NCBI GenBank assembly: GCA_964059975.1
Contig: CAXKXX010000001.1
Location: forward strand, 1-64,000
Direction: 5' to 3'
Source of the DNA: CAXKXX01 sp964059975
GTDB lineage: Bacteria; Pseudomonadota; Gammaproteobacteria; Enterobacterales; Enterobacteriaceae
DNA: 64,000 bases
The translations under genes were made by a program, and so were the position numbers. Below, piece after piece: positions 46,789 to 56,069 of this stretch; position 1 is the first letter of the stretch, and each line of letters opens with the position of its first letter. The notes below the pieces were generated by a model. The model did no database searches, was not told the DNA's origin, and saw only the letters and a list, made by a program, of their open reading frames with translations.

Positions 46789-49452
46789 TTATACCAGACG
46801 CGGGTTAATTTTCTCTGGATTGATATTAAATTTTTTAATAGCATGAGCAATTGACGGATAGTTAATATCTCCGCGCTTAGCCAGTATGCCCAAGGCGGTA
46901 ATAACTATGTAAGATGCATCGACTTCAAAGTGGTGGCGCAAGTTTTTTCTGCTATCTGAACAACCAAAGCCATCAGTACCGAGGACGCGATAATCTCTAG
47001 AGGGCACGTAAGCTCTAATCTGTTCTGCAAATAATTTCATATAATCAGTGGACGCTATCGCTGGTGCATCATTCATTACCTGAGAAACGTATGGTATGCG
47101 GGGAACTTGAGTGGGGTGAAGCATGTTCCAACGCTCGCAGTCCTGACCATTCCGGGCTAATTCAGTAAAAGAAGTGACACTGTAAATGTCAGAACCGACG
47201 CCGTAATCTCTCTCTAGAATCTCCGCTGCTTTGCGCACATGACGCAAGATAGCTCCGGAGCCCAATAGCTGCACCCTACCTTTATTACCTGGTAGAGTCT
47301 CTAATTTATATATGCCTTTACGGATGCCTTCCTCTACATTTTTCGGCATTGCCGACATGAAATAGTTTTCGTTTAGCGTAGTTAAGTAGTAAAAAATATT
47401 TTCTGGGTCATCTCCATACATACGTACTAGACCGTCATGCATGATTACTGCTACTTCGTAGGCATACGCGGGATCGTAAGAAATGCAGTTGGGAATAACT
47501 AGAGATTGAATATGGCTGTGGCCATCTTCGTGCTGTAAGCCTTCACCGTTCAAGGTTGTTCGTCCCGAAGTCCCTCCAATCAGGAAACCACGCGCTTGTT
47601 GGTCACCTGCCGCCCAGAACAAATCTCCAACGCGCTGGAAGCCAAACATTGAATAATAGATGTAAAATGGAATCATCGGTAAATTGTTCGTGCTATACGA
47701 CGTGGAAGCAGCCAACCAAGAAGATGTAGCGCCTAGTTCATTGATGCCCTCCTGTAAAATTTGTCCTTGCGCGTCTTCTCTATAGTAAGCAACCTGCTCG
47801 CGGTCTTGTGGGGTGTAGTTCTGGCCGTTCGGGCTATAGATGCCAATTTGACGAAATAGACCTTCCATGCCAAAGGTGCGTGCTTCGTCTGCAATAATAG
47901 GTACAATACGATCTTTAATTGACCTGTTCTTTAACATCACGTTCAGAGCACGCACGAAAGCGATAGTAGTGGAGATTTCTTTTTTTTGTTCTTCTAAGAG
48001 AGAGCTAAAATCTTGTAGAGTTGGCAGCTCTAGTTTTTCGGTAAAGTCTGGCATGCGGCTTGGAAGATAGCCTTTCAATAATAGACGACGTTCGTGCAGG
48101 TATTTATATTCTGGAGTGTTTTTATCAAAGGTAATATAGGGTAGTTTCTCAATGTCTACATCAGAAACAGGTATATTAAAGCGATCTCGGAATCCTTTCA
48201 GTGCTACTGAACACATTTTCTTTACTTGGTGAGCAATATTTTTACCTTCTGCAGCAAATCCCATACCATAACCTTTTATGGTGTGGGCTAGGATCACAGT
48301 GGGCTTACCGCGAGTATTTTGTGCTTTTTTAAGTGCAGCAAAGATTTTTTTCGAATCATGACCGCCTCGATTGAGAGCCCAAATTTCCTCGTTAGTCATC
48401 TCTTTGACTAGTTCGGCAGTCTCCGGATAACGACCAAAGAAGTGTTCGCGTATGTAGTTGGCATCTTTAGATTTAAAGGTCTGATAGTCACCATCGAGAG
48501 TTTCATTCATCAGTTGAATTAGTTTACCGCTAATATCTTTGCGTAGAAGCTCGTCCCAGAGTCCGCCCCAAATAACCTTCAGGACCTGCCAGCCTGAACC
48601 AGAAAAAACTTCTTGCAGTTCGTTAATAATTTTCCCGTTACCAGTCACCGGCCCATCCAGACGCTGCAGATTGCAATTTATTACAAATACTAGATTGTCT
48701 AGATTTTCCCGACTAGCTATCGTGAGTGCACCTTTAGATTCTGGTTCATCCATCTCGCCATCACCTAAGAAGGCATAAACAGTTTGCTCCGACGTGTCTT
48801 TTAAGCCTCGATTTTTCAAATATTTTAGGAATTTAGCCTGATAGATAGCACAAATTGGTCCTAATCCCATCGATACAGTTGGGAATTGCCAGAATTCGGG
48901 CATTAATTTTGGATGAGGATAAGAAGATAAGCCATTATCGTGAGCTTCCTGGCGGAAGTTATTTAATGTTTCTTCAGATAAGCGTCCTTCCAGGAAGGCT
49001 CGAGCGTAAATACCTGGAGAGATGTGTCCTTGAAAATATACTAAATCACCACCGTCTTTCTTGTTACGTGCACGGAAGAAGTGATTAAAGCAAACTTCAT
49101 AGAAGGTTGCTGAAGACTGAAAAGATGCTATATGACCGCCCAGTTCTAAATCTTTCTTGGAGGCACGCAAGACTATCATGATAGCATTCCATCGGATGGC
49201 GGAGCGAATCCGGCGCTCTAGATCTAGATTACCCGGGTAGATCGGTTCATCTTCTAGCGCGATGCTGTTGACGTAATTATCCGCCGAATTACCACTCACA
49301 ATGTTAATCCCCGCTTTACGGGCCTCTAGTAATAATTTCTTAATTAGAAATTCGGCGCGTTCAATACCCTCTTTACAGATGACCGATTCGAGCGCCTGAA
49401 GCCAGTCGCGAGTTTCGAACGGGTCCACATCATTAGTTAGATCTTGTGACAT
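46789..49452 (-). CDS. aceE: pyruvate dehydrogenase E1 component
   Basis: Thiamine diphosphate enzyme that decarboxylates pyruvate and reductively acetylates E2. Homodimeric type. Seen: NDVDPFETRDWLQALE N-terminus that binds E2, ThDP motif FLGDGEMDEPESKG followed by INCNLQ, IKGYGMG, RTFGMEGLFRQIGIY and EDGHSHIQS. 887 aa, same as E. coli. The frame is open to 49587 but the protein starts at ATG 49452, with AAGGA eight bases upstream. pdhR, which precedes aceE in E. coli, is not found, so pyruvate-responsive control is likely lost. Confidence 0.98.
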   Translation of the reverse strand: MSQDLTNDVDPFETRDWLQALESVICKEGIERAEFLIKKLLLEARKAGINIVSGNSADNYVNSIALEDEPIYPGNLDLERRIRSAIRWNAIMIVLRASKKDLELGGHIASFQSSATFYEVCFNHFFRARNKKDGGDLVYFQGHISPGIYARAFLEGRLSEETLNNFRQEAHDNGLSSYPHPKLMPEFWQFPTVSMGLGPICAIYQAKFLKYLKNRGLKDTSEQTVYAFLGDGEMDEPESKGALTIASRENLDNLVFVINCNLQRLDGPVTGNGKIINELQEVFSGSGWQVLKVIWGGLWDELLRKDISGKLIQLMNETLDGDYQTFKSKDANYIREHFFGRYPETAELVKEMTNEEIWALNRGGHDSKKIFAALKKAQNTRGKPTVILAHTIKGYGMGFAAEGKNIAHQVKKMCSVALKGFRDRFNIPVSDVDIEKLPYITFDKNTPEYKYLHERRLLLKGYLPSRMPDFTEKLELPTLQDFSSLLEEQKKEISTTIAFVRALNVMLKNRSIKDRIVPIIADEARTFGMEGLFRQIGIYSPNGQNYTPQDREQVAYYREDAQGQILQEGINELGATSSWLAASTSYSTNNLPMIPFYIYYSMFGFQRVGDLFWAAGDQQARGFLIGGTSGRTTLNGEGLQHEDGHSHIQSLVIPNCISYDPAYAYEVAVIMHDGLVRMYGDDPENIFYYLTTLNENYFMSAMPKNVEEGIRKGIYKLETLPGNKGRVQLLGSGAILRHVRKAAEILERDYGVGSDIYSVTSFTELARNGQDCERWNMLHPTQVPRIPYVSQVMNDAPAIASTDYMKLFAEQIRAYVPSRDYRVLGTDGFGCSDSRKNLRHHFEVDASYIVITALGILAKRGDINYPSIAHAIKKFNINPEKINPRLV

Positions 49453-50078
49453 GGTAGCATTCCTTATCTCTAATGATTTACTTGGAGCTAGTTTTTCGTG
49501 TTTTATGGTAGAATATTTCAAGATTATTTTATCTGCGATAAAACATTCAGATATACATCTTAAGCTGATTCTACGATACCCTTGCACTCTTGAAGAGAAG
49601 AATTCTTATTTTTAGTAGTTGAGGCTACGCCGAATCGATATCTTGAGTCGATTTCGCGTATCCTAAACAATACCTGGGAAAGCTTTTCTATAAATGCCAG
49701 ATGAAGACACGAAGTTTCGCCTACCTTGCTAATTTTAATTTTATAGTTACTTTAAAAAATAATTATTCGAGGATCGCTTTTGTTCGCACTCCAAAATGTC
49801 ACGACAGGCGCAGAGTAGAGCCCAAAGCCTTACTCGCATACTTCTGAGTTCAGGGTCGTCTGTGCAATTCAGCACTGGATGCGTTAACGCAGTTTTAAAA
49901 GTCGATCTTAGTTGAACTAATATGATACGGTTTAGTTAAACCAATGTAATACCAAGCATAAAGGCTGTCTCGATATCAGTCTTGCCGCTTCTAAGTTTAT
50001 TAAACCATGGAATAGAAGTCGAGGATGTTGTCCGGATCTTGATCAATGGGGTTCCGTATAGACTGGTGCGCGTTGGCG

Positions 50079-50104
50079 ACGCTCCGAGGAGCGTGCATTT
50101 TTTC
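50079..50104 (+). terminator. ACGCTCC/GGAGCGT hairpin with T6 tail
   Basis: ACGCTCC (50079-50085) pairs with GGAGCGT (50088-50094) around GA; stem is GC-rich and GCATTTTTTCGC follows. This is the most classical intrinsic terminator in the window, on the plus strand, but no plus-strand gene lies upstream now. Confidence 0.55.
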
Positions 50105-50148
50105 GCAAGATAGCACCTTAGCTCGAGATTCTAACCTAATACTGAAAG

Positions 50149-50178
50149 GTGGAGGTATCGTTAAATAGCTACCTCCAC
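50149..50178. terminator. GTGGAGGTA/TACCTCCAC hairpin
   Basis: Nine perfect base pairs with a 12-nt loop. Plus-strand reading is followed by ATGATTATTTTTTATG; minus-strand reading by CTTTCAG. It borders the GC-richer block on its low-coordinate side, so it could end a minus-strand RNA from that block. Confidence 0.45.
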
Positions 50179-50179
50179 A

Positions 50180-50360
50180 TGATTATTTTTTATGAAAATG
50201 CATGCTTCTGGGGGGGAAGAGAGCATAGTTTTGTCTGTGTTATCCAGCGGCCTCCGTATTCCCAAAACAGGCAGTGGGGTGTAGAACTGATCTTCTAGTC
50301 CGCATTGCGAAGGGCGCCTATCTCCGAAGTTCGGCTTTCCCTCCAAAATCAAGTTTTGGG
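50180..50360. other. GC-richer block with serial small hairpins
   Basis: Noticeably richer in G and C than the flanks. Pairings seen on the plus strand: CCCA/TGGG (50261-50278), TAGAA/TTCTA (50282-50297), CGC/GCG (50301-50309), CCGAA/TTCGG (50324-50334) and CCAAAA/TTTTGG (50343-50359). Could be a small structured RNA, an unrecognised pseudogene, or a chance remnant. It does not resemble rnpB, ssrA, ffs or ssrS as far as I can tell. Confidence 0.3.
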
Positions 50361-51517
50361 GCCAACATACAATAAAGCAGGGTTTCTTGAATTGAATAGT
50401 TTTACTGTAAGTCATAGCTGGATATTTCTCTGAAGGTAGTACGGAACTAATTGGTAATACTAGATTTAAAAAATGATCACAACAGTAACAAAGTATTTAC
50501 TCCTTGTCCATACGACCCTTAATCAAAATCAAATTAGCAAATATCGTACTTCGCGGCCTAGCATAAAAGGATAACATGGCTGTGGCAGTGCTACCTGTGC
50601 GCTATACTGGTTTGTGAATATAATATAAATTAATTTATAGCACACTCGAACTGAATCTAGACTATAGGCATGGCGTCATTCTAAGCGCAAGAAGTTGGGC
50701 TGCTCACATGCTTGTCTACATCATCGGCACTTCCGTAGGAAGTGCTTTGTTATTATGGGCTGTTTCTTAAGTTTAAAACTTAGTAATTTAACTGAACAAG
50801 TAGATAAGTGTAGGAAAAATTCAAAAATATTCAAATGTGCTTTAGATGGCTTAAGATGGCTTAATATTTACTTAAGTTAAAAGTATATACCTTCTATCTC
50901 CGTATACCTTTAATATTAACAAAAATCCTATGGGCCAATGCAACATTAGATCCCGATCTATGTTTTTAAAAATGCCTGATTACCGGATTATTACTTTCAG
51001 ATAAGCCTATCGCTGGCCGCAGTTTAGTGCCGATGAGATCGAACGTATGTGAGGTAAATAGGCGTAATATGGATTTATTTTTATAATTATCGCGCTAGAC
51101 TAGCATATTATCTCTTTTATTACCTGTATCCAATTCTTTAATTATTAAGAACAAGCTAGTCTTCTAGGCTCGATTTAAGTGAGACCGGAAATTATATAAG
51201 ATTCAGCGGATATGACTTTAGAGCGAGCCATAGCATGGCGCGACCTGTTTTACATATTTTTTGGATCTATACAAATTTAGCATTCTATCTTGACCACTTT
51301 TCTTTCGGTTTAATACTTTTTATGCTGTAGCTCGCTCTAAATAAAAAATTTCAATTTAGCGCGTTATTATTCATGATCTGTATGTGCTGATACATCATAA
51401 AAGTAACTTTTTACTCTGATGGTCATTACTAGTCTTTATAACTTTTCAGATCGATCGGCACTCTTTGTATAGACACACGAATCATATGAGTCATACGAGT
51501 CGTTTATGAAATTCGCT

Positions 51518-51546
51518 TGAGCTGTCTCTAGCTTAGAGACAGCTCA
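51518..51546. terminator. 13-bp perfect hairpin
   Basis: TGAGCTGTCTCTA (51518-51530) and TAGAGACAGCTCA (51534-51546) around GCT, followed by TTAATAATAATTT. No gene adjoins it on either side. Confidence 0.5.
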
Positions 51547-51719
51547 TTAATAATAATTTGTAAAATTTAACTGTCATAGCAGATAGAAGGTGCAGTGTCA
51601 ATAAAAGCGATTAGCACCTATATTAATAGGCCAAGCATATCTAAGGATGCGATCAGGGGCTTGGGGCATAGCGATACCCTCAAACTAATTTTAACTACTG
51701 AATGCATAAACAGCGAGTC

Positions 51720-51753
51720 TTATTCTTCTATCCCTTGAGGGATAGAAGAATAA
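51720..51753. terminator. 15-bp perfect hairpin with TTGA loop
   Basis: TTATTCTTCTATCCC (51720-51734) and GGGATAGAAGAATAA (51739-51753). Perfectly paired though in gene-free DNA; orphan terminator is the simplest reading. Confidence 0.5.
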
Positions 51754-52262
51754 AGATTATGGCGCAGCTTCTTTCCCAATATTCCTCACGCTATCCAGAT
51801 TAATCGTTATCAGCTTTAGTTCGGCAGTGTTCGGGTATTTTAATTGATGTTAGATCAAATAGCAGAGTTTAATATTGTGTTCTAGATAAATTATTCGACC
51901 TTAAAGTTTGGAGAAACAATAAAATTAAGCTCACTTTTATGAATTGTGCCACCTTCTCGTTGCTGAAAATGAAATGATTAACCTTTACTCGGGATAACGA
52001 TCAGTGCTGAGTGCCTTAATCTTTTAACATAAATTTGAGACTAGCTAGCTTTAGGAGCCACTAAGTACAAACGTACAGTATTGCCTGATTGGCTTAATAG
52101 AGATCAGCCCGCTCCGCATCGCGCCACAGCAATGATTCTATTAAAGAATCGGTCAAAAGGTTCTGTTTTAAATTATGACTTCATATTTTGATAAAACCAT
52201 CAAAGGATTAATGAAAGGATTTTTTATCAGACAATAAATCAATAGAAAAATAGCACTTTAGA

Positions 52263-52317
52263 ACAGTAGGTCGCTCCTACTATGCCCTTCTTGGGCATAG
52301 TAGGAGCGACCTACTGT
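52263..52317 (-). terminator. 25-bp perfect hairpin containing the queF stop
   Basis: Arms 52263-52287 and 52293-52317 are exactly complementary, loop of 5 (TTCTT on the plus strand). The queF TAG (52311-52313) and the codon before it lie in the upstream arm on the mRNA. Each arm also carries a smaller inverted repeat GTAGG-TCGCT-CCTAC, so alternative folds exist. No long U run follows (TTCTAAAGTGC). Confidence 0.7.
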
Positions 52318-53159
52318 CTGATTAGACGTCCAAGAATCGTCGTTACTTCGAAATCGCTTCGAAAGGGATTTATGTCTAAACCACCTCGACGAGTATAGCG
52401 CGCAAAAACGCTAAGCTTATCAGTCCGGCAGTATTGCTTGATGTCATTGAATATGCGCTCGACGCACTGTTCGTGAAATTCTTTATTTTTACGGAATGAA
52501 ATAAGATAGCGTAAGAGGCACTCACGATCGATTTTTGGGCCTTGATAGTGAATCGCTACGCTAGCCCAGTCTGGCTGAAAAGTTATGGGGCAGTTGGACT
52601 TCAACAGATTAGAGTATAGTGTTTCTGTCACCCATTTCTTCTGTTCTGTATTAGAACTACGTAGATGCTCCGGTTTAAAGACATAGTCATGAATAGTAAT
52701 ATCTAGATCGTCAATACTAGAACCCCGAAGAGAATCAATTTTTGTCGAATATCCGTCTAGACCCGGATAGAGCTTCACTTCAACATGACCTTCAGAAATT
52801 TGCGATAAATCTTTTTGTATTGTAGTTGCTACGACCTCCTCATCATGAAATGGTGTTTGATTAAAGCTATTTAAGTATAGCTTAAAAGATTTCGATTCTA
52901 TCAAATTGATAGAAGAGTGTGGAAAAATAAACTCTCCTATTGCCACTACTGGTTTTCCTTTGGCGTTTAGCCAGGAAAGCTCGAAAGCGGTCCATAGATC
53001 GAAGCCACTGAATGGTAATAAGTTTTTATGTATTCCAATAGCATCCCGGCCCCGATTGCGAGGAAGGGCTTCTAAGAGCTTTGGTGCGTAGCAATCTAGA
53101 TAATAAGAGCGGCTTCCAAGATGCATGATCTTATCTCTTTTATGATAATAGAAGCTCAT
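52311..53159 (-). CDS. queF: NADPH-dependent 7-cyano-7-deazaguanine reductase
   Basis: Reduces preQ0 to preQ1 in queuosine synthesis. Seen: bimodular long form; thioimide-forming Cys190 in SNCPITFQPDWAS with Asp197, NLIESKSFKLYLNSFNQT with the binding Glu, FHEQCVERI and ARYTRRGGLDINP. 282 aa, same as E. coli. The final residues differ (SDFEVTTILGRLIRQ). No Shine-Dalgarno is visible: the start lies in a 25-bp tandem duplication whose upstream copy carries a second ATG. The stop codon is inside a 25-bp hairpin. Confidence 0.95.
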   Translation of the reverse strand: MSFYYHKRDKIMHLGSRSYYLDCYAPKLLEALPRNRGRDAIGIHKNLLPFSGFDLWTAFELSWLNAKGKPVVAIGEFIFPHSSINLIESKSFKLYLNSFNQTPFHDEEVVATTIQKDLSQISEGHVEVKLYPGLDGYSTKIDSLRGSSIDDLDITIHDYVFKPEHLRSSNTEQKKWVTETLYSNLLKSNCPITFQPDWASVAIHYQGPKIDRECLLRYLISFRKNKEFHEQCVERIFNDIKQYCRTDKLSVFARYTRRGGLDINPFRSDFEVTTILGRLIRQ

Positions 53160-53190
53160 TATAGGTATGATAATAGAAGCTCATTGTAGG
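53141..53190. repeat. 25-bp tandem duplication over the queF start
   Basis: TATGATAATAGAAGCTCATT begins at 53141 and again, with one later mismatch, at 53166. On the mRNA strand this gives two ATGAGCTTCTATTATCATA copies. The upstream ATG (53182-53184) opens a 14-codon frame that ends just inside queF in another frame; the downstream ATG is the queF start. Confidence 0.9.
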
Positions 53191-54362
53191 TTATTTATTG
53201 TCTAATTACTATCCAAAGAAGAACTTAGATCCGTTTTGAATAGATAAGTCTAGATCTTTTATAATCCTACATGCGGTTTAGGTTGACCATTATCGCTAAA
53301 TAAATAATATGGGGTATAGATTAGTTAATTGACTAAATACAGAAGGTCTGTATTTCAATCGAAAGAAAGATAATTAAATAGTTTTAATACTGGGAATTAA
53401 TCGTGGTGCACTTTGTAAAAACTAAAAAATATGACATGAGCTGACACCAGGAAATGAGCATGACAAAGGCGCTTTTATATTAATTAACAGCCCAACCTTA
53501 GGAGCTCCAACCACCCTGATCGGCCTATTAGGGCTAACATAGCTTCTTGAATCCAAAATGTACGATCCTGTATTCAGAATAGACTAATCCGGATCTTTCT
53601 ATATCCCTTTTAAAAGAAGGACAAACTAAAATTGTTCCGAGATTTTTATTGTACATTAGCTCATTTCATCTCATTAATTTTTTAAAATTTAAATAGCTAA
53701 ATATTTAATGTAAAGTTTATTTATATAAATAAATAATTTAATTAATTTCAGAAACAAAGTTGTAATAATCAGTAGAATTTGTCCCAAGAAACCTAAAATC
53801 TTGAGGGGTCAATGCCTTATCCTTCGGACTACATATGAGCCGTCTCAAGTTTATCAACTAATCTTAAAGGTGTTAAATGTTCATTGGGAGAAAAATGAAT
53901 ACGTCTAAATTGAAAAAATATTAAAAAATATAGCTTTATCTTTAATTATCAAGAACATCCAACGTTTTTACATTTTTTGAAAATACGTGATAATTTGAAA
54001 TACTTAAATAGAGCATAATGAGATTTTAATCAAGCGAAATTTCAGACTAGCTCATCTAGAGAAGGGCGGCCATAATCCGCATCTCTAGTAAGATGTACAA
54101 TTCTTATGGTTCATGCGATCAGGGCTACCAGATAATTCATTTCTTCGAAGAATTAATTTAGCGTTCAAAACAAGACCTTTAATTATATAAACGCATATAA
54201 TCCGATAATTTTAGAAGACATTAAATCCACAGTCGTTTACAGTAATAATGCCCGTGCGCTACAGAATGGGCATTGCGCAGACGCTTATTCGCTAAGCTTA
54301 CTGCATCCAAAATAGCTAATATTTATATATTAAAACTTTCAATGAGCTCTAAAGGAGTAAGT
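53160..54362. other. divergent spacer between queF and ahpC
   Basis: 1.2 kb without a recognised gene. An in-frame extension of ahpC to 54273 is not supported by homology. Promoters for both genes should be here; none is obvious. Confidence 0.6.
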
Positions 54363-54965
54363 ATGATTCTAGTAACTCGTCAAGCCCCTAATTTTACTGC
54401 ATCTGCAGTACTAGGAGATGGAACAGTTATTGAACATTTCAGTCTTAAAAAATACCTAAATGGTAAGCCGGCAGTCTTATTTTTCTGGCCGATGGACTTT
54501 ACTTTTGTATGTCCTTCTGAATTAATCGCTTTCGATCGCCGTTATAGGGAATTCGAGAAACGTGGCGTCGCAATAGTTGGTGTTTCAATCGATTCAGCCT
54601 TTGTCCACAGCGCATGGCGAAAAACGCCTCTCCAAAAGGGTGGAATAGGCGCGGTACAATATGTCATGGTTTCTGATATTAAGCGTGAGATTCAGAGAGC
54701 TTATGGAGTTGAGCATCCAGAAATTGGCGTCGCACTACGTGGATCTTTTCTCATCGATAAAAATGGCATAGTACGTGCGCAGGTTGTCAACGATCTACCG
54801 ATTGGGCGCAATATCGACGAAATGCTACGTACTGTTGATGCGCTTCAATTCCATGAAGAATGTGGCGAAGTTTGCCCAGCTCAATGGGAAAAAGGCAAGG
54901 CGGGTATTACTGCATCTCCGGACGGTATAGCTAAATATCTATCTCAAAATTCCTCTGAGTTATAA
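54363..54965 (+). CDS. ahpC: 2-Cys peroxiredoxin (AhpC/TSA family)
   Basis: Thiol peroxidase reducing H2O2 and alkyl hydroperoxides. Seen: peroxidatic Cys50 in FTFVCPSELIAF, resolving Cys171 in GEVCPAQW, with an extra Cys167 nearby; GVSIDSAFVHSAW; RGSFLIDKNGIVR. 200 aa, the long thioredoxin-peroxidase type kept by Buchnera and Yersinia, not the 187-residue E. coli AhpC. ATG 54363 has AAGGAG six bases upstream. No ahpF-like reductase is adjacent, so electrons probably come from thioredoxin. Stands alone. Confidence 0.94.
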   Translation: MILVTRQAPNFTASAVLGDGTVIEHFSLKKYLNGKPAVLFFWPMDFTFVCPSELIAFDRRYREFEKRGVAIVGVSIDSAFVHSAWRKTPLQKGGIGAVQYVMVSDIKREIQRAYGVEHPEIGVALRGSFLIDKNGIVRAQVVNDLPIGRNIDEMLRTVDALQFHEECGEVCPAQWEKGKAGITASPDGIAKYLSQNSSEL

Positions 54966-56069
54966 CTAAAGTGCCTCAATAAGTGGGCCGGCCATGCGTG
55001 TCGGCTCTAAATTTTTTGGAATCTCTATCTGTATTTCGGGAAGATTGGACACGATCTTATCGTATCGCCTATCAGGCTTGACCGAAAAACCGTTAGCACG
55101 CCCTCTTTTTATCACTCTACTTTTTTACTGCAATAAGCTATAAAAATAATATGGAGATGAAGAGGCTTATTTTATCGTCTATAATCTCTAGGCTCGGCTT
55201 TCGAGTGGCAACATAAAAGATTTTAAAAAGGGTAAAAGTGCTATGTGTCTAGTGGTGTAGTGAAACCGTTTAGGTAAGTGGCGATAATAATAATCGTCTG
55301 CTTCGTTCTGTGCCTCATTGACTCTATGCTATTAAGATCGGGATGGGGGCAATTTTTACTTATCTGTGTAGCAATCTCCATAGCATCTATTTTCTTAGTT
55401 TTACATTATTCTATTGGATGTTATTCCGCGAACTCTATATTTATAATATAAAACCTCCCTCTTGTATGATCTTCATTATTCTAATACATATTAATCCACG
55501 TGACGCAGACTAAAATTTGGTATTAAAATAACAGAAAAATGAAAGCTTTGTCTCTAGATTTATGCTCTAGAGGCCCAATACTTTTTATTACTATTATTCT
55601 CTTAATACTTGGGACTCAACTTCTTATTTAACAGTAAAATTTAAAATAAAACTATTGATGAAAGAACGCTTTGATGAACATTCTTTCTCTAATACAGTGA
55701 CACGATACTACCAGTGAGATAATCGAAATAAAGATTCTATATCGGAGAGAAATTTATCTCTCCGATCTGATGGGGCGATTTTTAATTACTTTGAGGGGCA
55801 GACCAGAGATTCTGAATCGGAATTTATAACTAAATGGGTCTGGTGGTAAGTAGTGGCGATTACCATCGGAATACTTTTTATAATATAGCTGAGATATAAA
55901 ATTAGATGTGATATTAAGATTATCTATTATTAGCTTCCAAGCATGCCGACTGAAAACTCTATTAGATATCTAAATAAATCAGATATCTAAATACTAATTA
56001 TAATTTTTTCGGATACAGTCAATATGATATTTCCCTCTCGGCTATTTATGAAATCGTGAAAAATTGAAC
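54966..56069. other. 1.1-kb convergent spacer
   Basis: ahpC and brnQ converge here; no gene recognised. A 10-bp hairpin at 55741-55766 and a short direct repeat AGATATCTAAATA (from about 55963 and 55980) are present. Confidence 0.6.
55741..55766. terminator. hairpin ATCGGAGAGA/TCTCTCCGAT
   Basis: Ten perfect base pairs around AATTTA, between two converging genes; could serve the brnQ side, 304 bp past its stop, or be orphaned. Confidence 0.45.

Larger units (their letters stand above)
49453..52310. other. 2.9-kb gene desert between aceE and queF
   Basis: Largest non-coding stretch of the window; by E. coli order pdhR should begin it, but no fossil is recognised. It holds a possible terminator (50079-50104), a GC-richer block (50149-50360), a 10-bp tandem pair AGATGGCTTA (50844-50863), and hairpins at 51518-51546 and 51720-51753. 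The 84-codon minus-strand frame at 50161-50415 matches no family I know. Confidence 0.6.

Noticed and set aside
50161..50415. 84-codon minus-strand frame in the aceE-queF desert
   Set aside because: No recognisable domain; kept only as part of the GC-richer block, not as a gene.
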